Shown: positions 1 through 6,781, counted from the stretch's first letter. The stretch: 8,909 nucleotides of DNA from Prevotellaceae bacterium (GCA_031289895.1 JAITOP010000119.1:1-8909); one strand, 5' to 3'. Numbers and translations: made by a program. Notes: generated from the sequence alone by a model not told the origin.

Positions 1-132
1 TTTTCATCATAATACTCTAATAATATCCAAATTATAAAGACCATAAGTAAGAACGTCATAATTACTTGTTTTTTAACGTTAAAGTTTATTTACAGCATTA
101 AAATTAATAAATATTTCTCAATTAACCAAATA
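1..132. other. AT-rich spacer at left edge, no gene seen
   Basis: I see no convincing coding sequence here on either strand. On the minus strand an ATGATGAAAA lies at the extreme edge (positions 10 to 1), so a minus-strand gene could begin here and leave the window, but fewer than four codons are visible and this cannot be judged. A TATAATTTG-like sequence near 28-36 on the minus strand could belong to its promoter, but its spacing differs by one base from the usual TAnnTTTG. Confidence 0.4.
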
Positions 133-249
133 TCAGTATTCAGTATTTAGTCGCTGGTCATTCTTAACTCTTCATTCTTCATTCTAAAGTCGCTGGTCGC
201 ATTAACCATTAACCATTAACCATTAACCATTAATCATTAATCACTAATC
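133..249. repeat. Patchwork of 7-bp tandem repeats (ATTAACC and relatives)
   Basis: From 201 to 249 there are seven consecutive 7-bp units: four ATTAACC, two ATTAATC and one ACTAATC. Before them the same period continues with other units: two CAGTATT (134-147), GCTGGTC (153-159 and again 192-198), ATTCTTA and ATTCTTC (160-187). A related composite, CAGTATT-TAGTC-GCTG followed by GCATTAACC, occurs again at 591-637. Such heptamer arrays resemble the short tandemly repeated sequences known from intergenic regions of some bacteria. The array lies immediately downstream of the 31-codon minus-strand gene. Confidence 0.85.
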
Positions 250-254
250 ATTCA

Positions 255-350
255 TTAAAACTTGGCATGTTTTTTATTATCAATCAGTGCATAAATAATA
301 GCTCCAATGCCAAACAATCCTGCCATACCAAATAAGATTAAAACTGCCAT
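255..350 (-). CDS. 31-residue single-pass membrane microprotein
   Basis: The open frame starts at ATG 350-348 and stops with TAA at 257-255. The product begins MAVLILFGMAGLFGIGAIIY and ends in a short polar, basic tail (DNKKHAKF). Residues 2 to about 24 form one glycine-rich hydrophobic helix, so the protein is expected in the inner membrane with a charged C-terminus. The start codon lies 2 bp after the stop of the 58-codon gene, which implies one transcript and probably translational coupling; there is no separate promoter or clear ribosome binding site. I cannot assign a function or family. Its reality rests on the clean operon spacing, good start/stop placement and sensible membrane topology; with only 31 codons it could still be chance. 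Confidence 0.6.
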   Translation of the reverse strand: MAVLILFGMAGLFGIGAIIYALIDNKKHAKF

Positions 351-352
351 AA

Positions 353-529
353 TTAATTTTTTTTATTTATTAATAAAAACCCTGCTACAGCCAATATGCT
401 TACTACACTACCACCAAGCAAAATAATCCATAGCAAAGATACATCTTCTTTCATTATAGATGAGAGCACAGCCCCGCCAAAAACCAGCTTTGATAAGTCT
501 ATACAATATTTTCCTAATTGCTCTCTCAT
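353..529 (-). CDS. 58-residue two-helix membrane protein, DUF6722-like
   Basis: The frame runs from ATG 529-527 to TAA 355-353. The product begins MREQLGKYCIDLSKLVFGGA and has two hydrophobic stretches: about residues 13-27, then after a short KEDVS polar turn residues 33-55, followed by the basic end NKKN. The arrangement (MRE-LGKY--DLSKL-FGG-VLS-IMK-D) recalls, from memory, the short Bacteroidota family DUF6722, which has no known function. A complete -33/-7 promoter ends 20 bp upstream of the start codon (549-579), which strongly supports the gene. The 31-codon gene follows 2 bp downstream. No Shine-Dalgarno is visible, as is usual in this phylum. The family name is the less certain part; the existence of the gene is well supported. 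Confidence 0.75.
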   Translation of the reverse strand: MREQLGKYCIDLSKLVFGGAVLSSIMKEDVSLLWIILLGGSVVSILAVAGFLLINKKN

Positions 530-548
530 AATATTTATTTATAATTCA

Positions 549-579
549 CAAAGGTATTAAAGTTTTTTGTAATTACAAA
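549..579 (-). promoter_or_regulatory. Bacteroidota-type promoter of the microprotein operon
   Basis: On the minus strand a -33 TTTG (579-576) is followed, after exactly 19 bp, by TACCTTTG (556-549), a full match to the TAnnTTTG -7 element. Transcription would begin near 541-543, giving a leader of roughly 12-14 nt before the ATG at 529. Confidence 0.75.
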
Positions 580-580
580 A
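565..580. promoter_or_regulatory. 16-bp perfect palindrome over the -33 box, operator candidate
   Basis: TTTTGTAATTACAAAA is perfectly self-complementary over 16 bp and includes the -33 TTTG of the microprotein promoter. A dimeric regulator bound here would block the sigma factor. Random AT-rich palindromes of this length are uncommon but possible; no protein is known to bind it. Confidence 0.45.
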
Positions 581-590
581 TTCATTCGTA

Positions 591-637
591 TTCAGTATTT
601 AGTCGCTGATCGCATTAACCATTAATCACTAACCATT
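591..637. repeat. Second copy of the composite heptamer repeat, overlapping the hicB end
   Basis: TTCAGTATTTAGTCGCTG followed by ATCGCATTAACCATTAATCA matches, with small changes, the units found at 139-159 and 188-242. The last codons and the TAG stop (631-629) of the HicB gene lie inside this repeat. Confidence 0.8.
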
Positions 638-973
638 GTTTAAATAAAGCCGCATTTCAATAGATTCACGAATAAACGCATTAATACTTATACCGTTTGC
701 GTTTGCCAAGTTTGCAATCTTACAATGTATTTCCGAAGGTATTCTCACATTTAAAACGCCGTTATAAGCCTTGCGTGGTTTAATGCCTTTTCGTTCACAA
801 TGCTCTAAATACATATCAATGCTACCTTTAAAATTTTCAATTAGTTCCGATGCTGTGTTGCCCTCGTAACTAATTAAATCTTTTGGCATACCTAATACAT
901 TTCCATAAAGGCAGTCATCTTCTTTGCTGTATTCTATATTTCCTAAGTATCCTTTATATTCTAATTTATCCAT
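629..973 (-). CDS. hicB: HicB-family antitoxin, solitary
   Basis: The 114-residue product begins MDKLEYKGYLGNIEYSKEDD. Residues 4-68 match the partial RNase-H-like fold of HicB (YKGYLGNIEYS, then DCLYGNVLGMP, SYEG and a helix EL-ENFKGSIDMYLEHCE). Residues 73-108 form a ribbon-helix-helix DNA-binding end (GVLNVRIPSEIHCKIANLAN, GISINAFIRESIE). HicB proteins neutralise the HicA mRNA-interferase and repress their own operon. I chose ATG 973 because AGGAGA lies 7 nt before it; the frame extends upstream only to a TTG (1063) and that extension has no family match. No HicA gene is seen: only 97 bp separate this start from the antiporter stop and only about 75 bp lie between its stop and the next promoter. 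It is 95 nt behind the antiporter and may be read with it. It is thus an orphan antitoxin or a stand-alone regulator. Confidence 0.85.
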   Translation of the reverse strand: MDKLEYKGYLGNIEYSKEDDCLYGNVLGMPKDLISYEGNTASELIENFKGSIDMYLEHCERKGIKPRKAYNGVLNVRIPSEIHCKIANLANANGISINAFIRESIEMRLYLNNG

Positions 974-980
974 ATTTAAT

Positions 981-986
981 TCTCCT
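981..986 (-). promoter_or_regulatory. Shine-Dalgarno of hicB
   Basis: AGGAGA on the minus strand, 7 nt before the ATG at 973. It is the only strong Shine-Dalgarno among the genes here and fixes the start of the HicB protein at 114 residues rather than the longer TTG-initiated frame. Confidence 0.7.
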
Positions 987-1068
987 ATTATTTTGATTAT
1001 TAATTCCAAATTATGTTGTTTATTTTCATAATATCCAAAGCCGAAATAATTTTTATTTAACAATTAAA

Positions 1069-2799
1069 TTAACTCTGCTCTTCCTTTTCGTCATCATTAT
1101 TAAGATTTCCCAGAAATCTATTTTCTAATTTTTCGACATGGGATTCGTAACCCGGATTTAATGCTATAATTGCAATCGCAATTATTGAAATTATTATCAA
1201 AATTATTTTTATGCGGGGAAAAAGTGGTATAAGTACATATAATATCAGCGAGATACACAAAACTGCACGAATTAAACTCAACAGCAAAAGTGCTATTCTG
1301 CTGAGATGATTGCTTTTTTGCAATACTTTTATGTACAAATCGGCGGCGTAAGGTCGTATTCTTATTATTCCGTACAGAAACGGCGACATTAACAATACTG
1401 TTACAACGGCAAGGGCTATAAATCCCCATTCGGTTGGAATTTGAATTGTAATTAGCGGTAGCAAATATATCCGCGAAAGCGTTATTACCGCAACTGCCAG
1501 CATAAAATATATGAAAATAGGAATAAACAATATTTTTATCAGTTTACTCCAATCGCTTGATATACTTATTGTTTCTCGCCGTTTGGCTGCGTGTCCAACA
1601 ATTAGTTTATTCCATTTTGCAGGTATAATTTTAACGATTTTATTGTAAATTGATTCGGAATATCTTATGCCGTAAGGTGTTGTAAACGTTGTTATTACCG
1701 ATACTGCGACTATCACAGGATATATAAACTCACTTATAACTCCCAATTGTATTCCTGTTGTGGCTATTATAAATGAAAATTCGCCTATTTGCGCCAAACT
1801 TAGTCCCGATTGTATTGCAACTTTCAGGCTTTCGCCCGATGCTAAAATTCCTAAGGTTGTAAACAGGGGCGGAAATATAAGTATTATCGCCGTAAGAATT
1901 AATATAGGCGTTATGTGTTCTAATATCAGAGCCGGTACAATCATCATTCCTACGGATACAAAAAATACTGCGCCAAACAGGTTTTTCAGCGGTCGCACTA
2001 AATATTCGATGCGCTTTGCTTCGGATGTTTCTGCTAAAACAGAACCCATTATAAATGCGCCCAAAGCTGCCGAAAATCCTACGGTATGGGCAATAAGAAC
2101 CATGCCTAAACATAATCCTACCGACACAATTATTAATGTTTCGTCGCTTAAATATTTTTTTATTCGTTTAAATACTGTGGGTATGATATAAATGCCTACA
2201 ACAAACCATATTACTATAAAAAATGTGAGATTCAGCAACGATTCTACAAATTGTATTCCTTCAAACTTGCGACTAACGGCAATGGTCGAAAACAGCACCA
2301 TCATTAAAATAGCGGCAAGGTCTTCGATAATAAGAATGGCAAAAACAATATCCGAAAAGCGTTGATTTTGTTTGTTCATATCGGTAAACGCTTTTATTAT
2401 TATTGTTGTAGATGCCATTGATAACATTCCGCCCAAAAAAAGACTTTCGATGCCTGTCCAGCCTAATAAATATCCGACTAAATATCCTATGCTAATCATC
2501 AATGCCATATTTATTACGGTGGCAATAAGTGCGGAACTTCCTACTTCAAGCAGTTTTTTGTATCTGAATTCCAATCCCAAAGCAAACAGCAAAAATATTA
2601 TTCCGATTTCAGACCATGTTTCTATGCTTGCATTATCAATAACGGTTGGCAACAGGTTCATGTGCGGACCTACCAAAAATCCGGCAACAATATAACCCAA
2701 TACAACAGGTTGTTTTAACCATTTGAATAAAATGATTACAACTCCGGCTGTCATTAATATTAAGACAAGGTCGTGTACTAAAATCGGCAAATGTGTCAT
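1069..2799 (-). CDS. CPA2-family cation/proton antiporter without RCK domain
   Basis: This 576-residue inner-membrane protein belongs to the Kef/NapA-like CPA2 family, which exchanges Na+ or K+ for protons. Family marks: QPVVLGYIVAGFLVGP (30-45), LLFALGLEFRYKKL (70-83), MASTTIIIKAF (128-138), the ion-site helix IIEDLAAI with E159-D160, GFSAALGAFIMGSVLAETSE (241-260) and LSLAQIGEFSFIIA (333-346). The core has about twelve helices to residue 380; three or four more helices fill about 418-547, then an acidic tail DDEKEEQS. Long Bacteroidota relatives, as I remember them, go on after the RFL-NLN stretch (561-567) into a TrkA-C/RCK regulatory domain; here the protein ends instead. It starts 40 nt after the sigma-factor gene with no promoter box between them, so co-transcription is likely. 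The ion transported cannot be read from the sequence. Confidence 0.9.
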   Translation of the reverse strand: MTHLPILVHDLVLILMTAGVVIILFKWLKQPVVLGYIVAGFLVGPHMNLLPTVIDNASIETWSEIGIIFLLFALGLEFRYKKLLEVGSSALIATVINMALMISIGYLVGYLLGWTGIESLFLGGMLSMASTTIIIKAFTDMNKQNQRFSDIVFAILIIEDLAAILMMVLFSTIAVSRKFEGIQFVESLLNLTFFIVIWFVVGIYIIPTVFKRIKKYLSDETLIIVSVGLCLGMVLIAHTVGFSAALGAFIMGSVLAETSEAKRIEYLVRPLKNLFGAVFFVSVGMMIVPALILEHITPILILTAIILIFPPLFTTLGILASGESLKVAIQSGLSLAQIGEFSFIIATTGIQLGVISEFIYPVIVAVSVITTFTTPYGIRYSESIYNKIVKIIPAKWNKLIVGHAAKRRETISISSDWSKLIKILFIPIFIYFMLAVAVITLSRIYLLPLITIQIPTEWGFIALAVVTVLLMSPFLYGIIRIRPYAADLYIKVLQKSNHLSRIALLLLSLIRAVLCISLILYVLIPLFPRIKIILIIISIIAIAIIALNPGYESHVEKLENRFLGNLNNDDEKEEQS

Positions 2800-2839
2800 T
2801 CTTACATTTTATATTTCATTTATAATTAATATTTTATAT

Positions 2840-3406
2840 TTACATTTCTATTATATCGTAATATAGTTCTTTCAATCGTTCGCGCAAATGTACAACAGCG
2901 TAATGTTTGCGCGACAACAGCGTATTTACCGAAACTCCTGTTTGTTGCGATATTTCTTTTAACGAAAATCCCAACAATTCTGTTTGTTCAAAAACTTCGC
3001 ATTGTTCGGCGGGCAATTCTAAAAGTGCATTTTCTAATTCTTTCCACACAAGCGATTTCAGATATTCCATTTCGGGCGAATCCGCCAAGTAGCTATTGTC
3101 GAAAAGGATTTTAGAAAATTCTTCCATTATGTCTGTTTCGTCTTCGCTATCAAAAACAGGAAGTTCATACTCTCGTTTTTTCTTCCTGTGATTGATTATT
3201 TGATTTCGGGCAACTCTGTACAGCCATGCCGAAACCTGTTCTATGGGTTTCAGCAGACTGTCGGCTTTTGCTAACTGATAAAACACTTCTTGCAAAATAT
3301 CATCGGCATCTTGTTTATTGTTAACTCGCTTACGAATAAATGCTTTTAGCTGCGGCTGATATTCTTCAACAAGGGTTTCAACTGTTTTTTTCTCATTCTT
3401 TTCCAT
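2840..3406 (-). CDS. ECF-type RNA polymerase sigma factor
   Basis: The 188-residue product (start ATG 3406) has the two-domain layout of sigma-70 ECF factors. Region 2 spans about residues 14-80, with KAFIRKRVNNKQDADDILQE for core binding and AWLYRVARNQIINHRKKK for -10 recognition. Region 4 covers about 125-182 (LLELPAEQCEVFEQTELLGF then a helix-turn-helix SLKEISQQTGVSVNTLLSRK). An acidic linker (82-112) joins them. A longer frame to 3445 exists, but the start at 3406 aligns with family length and overlaps the preceding gene by 14 nt (3393-3406), a typical translational coupling. The upstream partner is a small membrane protein that could act as its anti-sigma factor; the downstream gene is an antiporter. 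The stimulus is unknown. Confidence 0.92.
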   Translation of the reverse strand: MEKNEKKTVETLVEEYQPQLKAFIRKRVNNKQDADDILQEVFYQLAKADSLLKPIEQVSAWLYRVARNQIINHRKKKREYELPVFDSEDETDIMEEFSKILFDNSYLADSPEMEYLKSLVWKELENALLELPAEQCEVFEQTELLGFSLKEISQQTGVSVNTLLSRKHYAVVHLRERLKELYYDIIEM

Positions 3407-3839
3407 CGCTGTTTTCAGACGAAGAATCGTCAACATTATCGGCATTGTCAGTATCTAATTTACTGATAAATGCGTTTAGTTCTTCTTCTGTCATTCCCAT
3501 CAAATGCCATGCTCGCTTTTTTCTTATCATAAATTCGCTTTTTTCTTTTGGCGACATTTTCATCCATTTTTCGCGAAGATTTTTACGATGATCTTCGTGA
3601 AAGCGTCCGTGAACATGTTCTCCAAAACCTCCTCCCTGCATTCCCCAGTTAGGTTTACGTCCAATTCCGCCAAACAAAATGCGCAGGAGCAAAAGTAATC
3701 CAGCAGCTTGCCAAAAATTAATCGCACCAAGTGCAAAAATACTTGTTATAACAGCATTCCACAGTAACATTACAATAACAGTGAAACCGGCAAGCGCCAA
3801 AGTTACAAAAAATAATAGTTTAATAATACCTCTTTTCAT
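3393..3839 (-). CDS. Two-helix membrane protein paired with ECF sigma, anti-sigma candidate
   Basis: The 148-residue product starts MKRGIIKLLFFVTLALAGFT. Two hydrophobic helices cover about 4-26 and 37-57 (WNAVITSIFALGAINFWQAA, LLLLLRILFGG). Then come a Gly/His-rich stretch (GMQGGGFGEHVHGRFHEDH, 66-84), a basic amphipathic segment (LREKWMKMSPKEKSEFMIRK, 88-107) and an acidic, disordered C-terminus. Proteins with the WN----IF---INFWQA-GLL pattern next to ECF sigma genes are, as I recall, widespread in Bacteroidota and have no established function. Its soluble tail overlapping the sigma gene suggests a membrane-tethered anti-sigma factor, but no known anti-sigma domain (ZAS, FecR, RseA) is visible. 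The His-rich stretch could bind metal. A -7 box lies 42 bp upstream. Confidence 0.85.
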   Translation of the reverse strand: MKRGIIKLLFFVTLALAGFTVIVMLLWNAVITSIFALGAINFWQAAGLLLLLRILFGGIGRKPNWGMQGGGFGEHVHGRFHEDHRKNLREKWMKMSPKEKSEFMIRKKRAWHLMGMTEEELNAFISKLDTDNADNVDDSSSENSDGKE

Positions 3840-3880
3840 AATAATTTTTATTTAATTGTTAATATTAATTTAATCCGAAC

Positions 3881-3888
3881 CAAAATTA
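3881..3888 (-). promoter_or_regulatory. -7 box upstream of the sigma-factor operon
   Basis: TAATTTTG on the minus strand matches TAnnTTTG fully and lies 42 bp before the ATG at 3839. No TTTG is found at the usual 19-21 bp; GTTG occurs at 16 bp. This is the only consensus -7 box I find for the membrane protein, sigma factor and antiporter genes. Confidence 0.45.
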
Positions 3889-3949
3889 GTTCTAATTAAG
3901 TAAACAACCGAGAACAAAAAATATTTTAAAATCAAATGTTAAATAGTTA

Positions 3950-4033
3950 GTCGTAAGTTGTAAGTCATAAGTCGTAAGTCATAAGTCGTAAGTTATAAGT
4001 CGTAAGTCGTTAGTCATAAGCCGTTAGTCGAAG
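3950..4033. repeat. Array of twelve 7-bp units (GTCGTAA type)
   Basis: Twelve units in register: GTCGTAA (four times), GTCATAA (three), GTTGTAA, GTTATAA, GTCGTTA, GCCGTTA and a final GTCGAAG. The variation is nearly confined to positions 2, 4 and 6 of the unit. It fills the spacer between the sigma-factor operon and the large secreted protein gene. No coding frame crosses it. Confidence 0.9.
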
Positions 4034-4058
4034 TTAGGGATTTTCATTCCTCCTCACT

Positions 4059-4086
4059 CTTAATTCTTAATTTTTAATTCTTAATT
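4059..4086. repeat. Four 7-bp units (CTTAATT type) spanning a stop codon
   Basis: Units CTTAATT, CTTAATT, TTTAATT, CTTAATT in exact register. The stop codon (4069-4067) and last six codons (LRIKN end) of the large minus-strand gene are made of this repeat. Confidence 0.85.
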
Positions 4087-6721
4087 TCCCTAAAATTCCA
4101 TCGTGAGTGGTAAAAATTATTTCGCTGTTGCTTATGGGCGTTAGTGTGGCGATTATTGTGTTGCGAAATTTATGTTTCCACAGTATTTTGCCGTTGTCGG
4201 CTTTCAGGGCTACAAACATTCCGTTTTTTGTTACAAAAAATACTACGCCATCTTTTTCAACCGGCATCGACGGATTTATGTCATACGTGTAGCCTGTTTC
4301 GGCAAACCAGAGTTCTTCAAAATTGTTTGCGGTTGACGAAATGCAAAATATCGTATCAACAAAACATCGTGCATATATTCTGCTTTTATCTTCTGAAATG
4401 CCAATAGTTTCGCGCACTCGGTGTTTGTTTGTGCGCCAAACGATTTCGCCTGTTTTTGCGTCAAGCGCGGTCATAAATCTGTCGGGGGCGACTATGAAAA
4501 TTTTACCATCGTTTGCAACAGGAATACAGGCTGCGGGTGAAAAATGCAGGCGCGATTGTCCGTTATTCCATTTCCACGCAAGTGTTCCATCGCTTTTGTT
4601 GAGCGCATAAAGATTGGTATCCCATGCTCCGAATATTATTTTATTGTCGTAAATCAGCGGCTTGCTTTCTACGTATCCTTTTATTCCGCTGTATGTCCAT
4701 ATAATTTTTCCGTTGCTGGTATTTATTGCTCTAAAAACGCCATCGCTACCGCCGATATATGCCGTTTTGTTTTCTATAACAGGCGTTCCCATTACGGTGT
4801 GATTGGTTTTTATTTCCCATTGTTTTTGCCCTGTGGCGATATTTAAACAGTAAATACTGCTGTCGCACGAACCGAAAATAACTTTGCCGTTTTCGATAGC
4901 GGGAGTAGAATATACGGAATTTCGGGTTTGATATTTCCATATAATTTCGCCTGTTTCGGCGTTGAGGCAATACACTTCGCCGTTTTCGTTTCCGGCAATC
5001 ACTTTGTTGTTTTCAACAGCCGCCGTGTTTGTAATAATTCCGCCAGTTTCGATTTGCCATTTAACTTTCACATTAGGATATAATTCATTTATCGAATCGT
5101 TACCTAAATTATGTTTTTGAATTTCTTTCGAATAATATTCTTTTGTCATCGATAGCGAATGCCATTGTTTTTCTGTTTTTTCGATGGGATTTCTTTCAAA
5201 AACTTTCATCGAATCGGCATCAACGGTGAAAATGCTGTAACCGCCTACATCTTTGTTTGCACGCAATGTTGAACGGCATATTACGGCTGGAATTTCGTCG
5301 GCATCCAAAGCGCGATTGTGATGATAATGTCCGTTCAGAATTACTCGTGTGTTGTATTGGCGGATAATATCGGCGATTTCGTGTCCGTTGTCAATCTGGT
5401 CGGCGGGTTCAATCAAAGGCACGTGTGTAAATACGATTACAGGTTGTTTATTGTTTTCCATCGATTGCAAAGTGTTTTTCAACCAACTTATTTCTTTTGG
5501 CGAAACATGAGCATCGCCCATGCGCAGAACGGGTCCCGACGAAAATCCCACAAATTGAATTCCGTTGTGTTTAAATGCGATTTTATTATCGCCAAAAACC
5601 TGTGCAAAACGTGTATGACCCGATTCCGTCCATTTTGTTTCGTGATTTCCCGCAATAGCGTAATATTTTTTATTGAGTTTGTCGAGCCTGCTTTTCACTG
5701 TTTCTATTTCGGAGTTCAAACCGTTTTCGGTAACATCGCCGTTTACAATCACAAAATCAATATCGTTCTGCAAATTTACATCTTCGATACAGCGCATCAA
5801 ATCTTCTTCGGAAGTTGCTGTACCTGTGTGTATATCTGTGAAAAACGCAAATTTAAAAGGTTTGATTTCTTTAGCATAAATTACATTTGCAACACGCCGC
5901 TCGCCGTAATGGTCGAACAGCTTGTTATCGCTCGGATAATTAACAATTCCGTTGTCGCCTTCGCCATTCACGTACATTGCCGACGAACCGCCGCCGTCGA
6001 AATTCATTGCATCCGCACATTCCAGCGCTTTCGACAAAATATAAAGCTCGTTGATGCTCATTCCCGCAGCATTTGCGTTTCGACCGTCAACCACAACAAA
6101 CAACACATTTCCGTCTGTTTTTGTTGCCACAAAAGTGCGCGGATGTCTGTTTTCGTTGAATGCTGTTTTTTGAAGTTTTGCAGGCAGTCCGTTTTTCATA
6201 ATCAGAGGTCCGGCAACCATCACATTTTCACAATTTATATTGTATTCCCATTCGGCATCGGTGGTATCGCGTTCAAGTATTTGCACTCCCCATTTGTATA
6301 TTGCAAGCGCCGCATTGTTCATTTGCGATAATCGTGTGTGCCTGTGCAGAATATCGCCGTTAACGCGCACAAAATCAACCGAACCGCCGTTTTTCATATC
6401 AAAAAACGAAGCATTAACGCCGGCAACGGCATCAACTTGTTTGCACAATTGGCTTGTAGTGATAAGCGTATCGCTGACATCATTAATTGCCAAGCGAGTA
6501 TTGGAATTTGGCTTAATTTCAAGAATACTGATACTTTGTTTAGAATCAAAAATTTCGATTTGCGCCTGTTTCAGCACGATATTTTCCGTTATTTTTTTTC
6601 CGTTCCAATTAGTTTCCGAAATAATTTTTGAAACATCTTCAACATTCGTTTGCGCAAATGCCTGCAATGACACTGCAAAACAGAGAATTGACAGTTTGAT
6701 TTTTTTAGTTATACGATTCAT
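4067..6721 (-). CDS. Secreted phosphodiester glycosidase / metallophosphoesterase / PQQ-propeller protein
   Basis: The 884-residue product (start ATG 6721) begins with a signal peptide, MNRITKKIKLSILCFAVSLQ AFAQ, probably cut after AFA or AFAQ, so it acts in the periplasm or outside. Module 1 (about 65-284) is a NAGPA/DUF2233-type phosphodiester glycosidase: AGVNASFFD (100-108), HPRTFVATK (193-201), VVVDGR (209-214), AMNFDGGGSSAMYV (238-251), ERRVANVI (274-281). Module 2 (about 289-490) is a calcineurin-like phosphoesterase with all metal motifs: D296-x-H298, GD at 328-329, GNHE 358-361, TH 432-433, GHYHH 464-468. Module 3 (about 552-884) is a PQQ-like beta-propeller of about seven blades, each with a YCLNAETGEIIW-type strand (581-595, 622-635, 662-675, 703-716, 750-762, 790-805, 835-848). 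Each module is well known; the triple fusion is unusual to me. The longer frame to 6781 would precede the signal peptide and is rejected. Confidence 0.9.
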   Translation of the reverse strand: MNRITKKIKLSILCFAVSLQAFAQTNVEDVSKIISETNWNGKKITENIVLKQAQIEIFDSKQSISILEIKPNSNTRLAINDVSDTLITTSQLCKQVDAVAGVNASFFDMKNGGSVDFVRVNGDILHRHTRLSQMNNAALAIYKWGVQILERDTTDAEWEYNINCENVMVAGPLIMKNGLPAKLQKTAFNENRHPRTFVATKTDGNVLFVVVDGRNANAAGMSINELYILSKALECADAMNFDGGGSSAMYVNGEGDNGIVNYPSDNKLFDHYGERRVANVIYAKEIKPFKFAFFTDIHTGTATSEEDLMRCIEDVNLQNDIDFVIVNGDVTENGLNSEIETVKSRLDKLNKKYYAIAGNHETKWTESGHTRFAQVFGDNKIAFKHNGIQFVGFSSGPVLRMGDAHVSPKEISWLKNTLQSMENNKQPVIVFTHVPLIEPADQIDNGHEIADIIRQYNTRVILNGHYHHNRALDADEIPAVICRSTLRANKDVGGYSIFTVDADSMKVFERNPIEKTEKQWHSLSMTKEYYSKEIQKHNLGNDSINELYPNVKVKWQIETGGIITNTAAVENNKVIAGNENGEVYCLNAETGEIIWKYQTRNSVYSTPAIENGKVIFGSCDSSIYCLNIATGQKQWEIKTNHTVMGTPVIENKTAYIGGSDGVFRAINTSNGKIIWTYSGIKGYVESKPLIYDNKIIFGAWDTNLYALNKSDGTLAWKWNNGQSRLHFSPAACIPVANDGKIFIVAPDRFMTALDAKTGEIVWRTNKHRVRETIGISEDKSRIYARCFVDTIFCISSTANNFEELWFAETGYTYDINPSMPVEKDGVVFFVTKNGMFVALKADNGKILWKHKFRNTIIATLTPISNSEIIFTTHDGILGKLRIKN

Positions 6722-6748
6722 AATTTTATAAAAATGACTTGTTTTTTG

Positions 6749-6781
6749 CAAAATTATAAATAAATTGAGAATAAATTGCAA
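6749..6781 (-). promoter_or_regulatory. Promoter of the three-module secreted protein
   Basis: On the minus strand TAATTTTG (6756-6749) fits the TAnnTTTG -7 element and is preceded by TTG (6781-6779) at 22 bp, one more than usual. A start near 6741 would give a leader of about 20 nt before the ATG at 6721. Confidence 0.5.

Noticed and set aside
974..1063. TTG-initiated 30-residue extension of HicB, possibly a hicA remnant
   Set aside because: The translation shows no HicA features and a good AGGAGA precedes the ATG at 973.
1760..2191. Plus-strand open frame of 143 codons inside the antiporter
   Set aside because: It is antisense to strongly conserved antiporter helices and has no promoter or family resemblance.
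3950..4033. Possible CRISPR array
   Set aside because: Units are 7 bp with no spacers and no cas genes are in view; it is a simple tandem repeat.
5318..6331. A 337-codon open frame on the plus strand
   Set aside because: It lies wholly antisense to the three-module protein, has no domain pattern, and is rich in Cys, Phe, His and Ile as expected from a mirror of a real gene.
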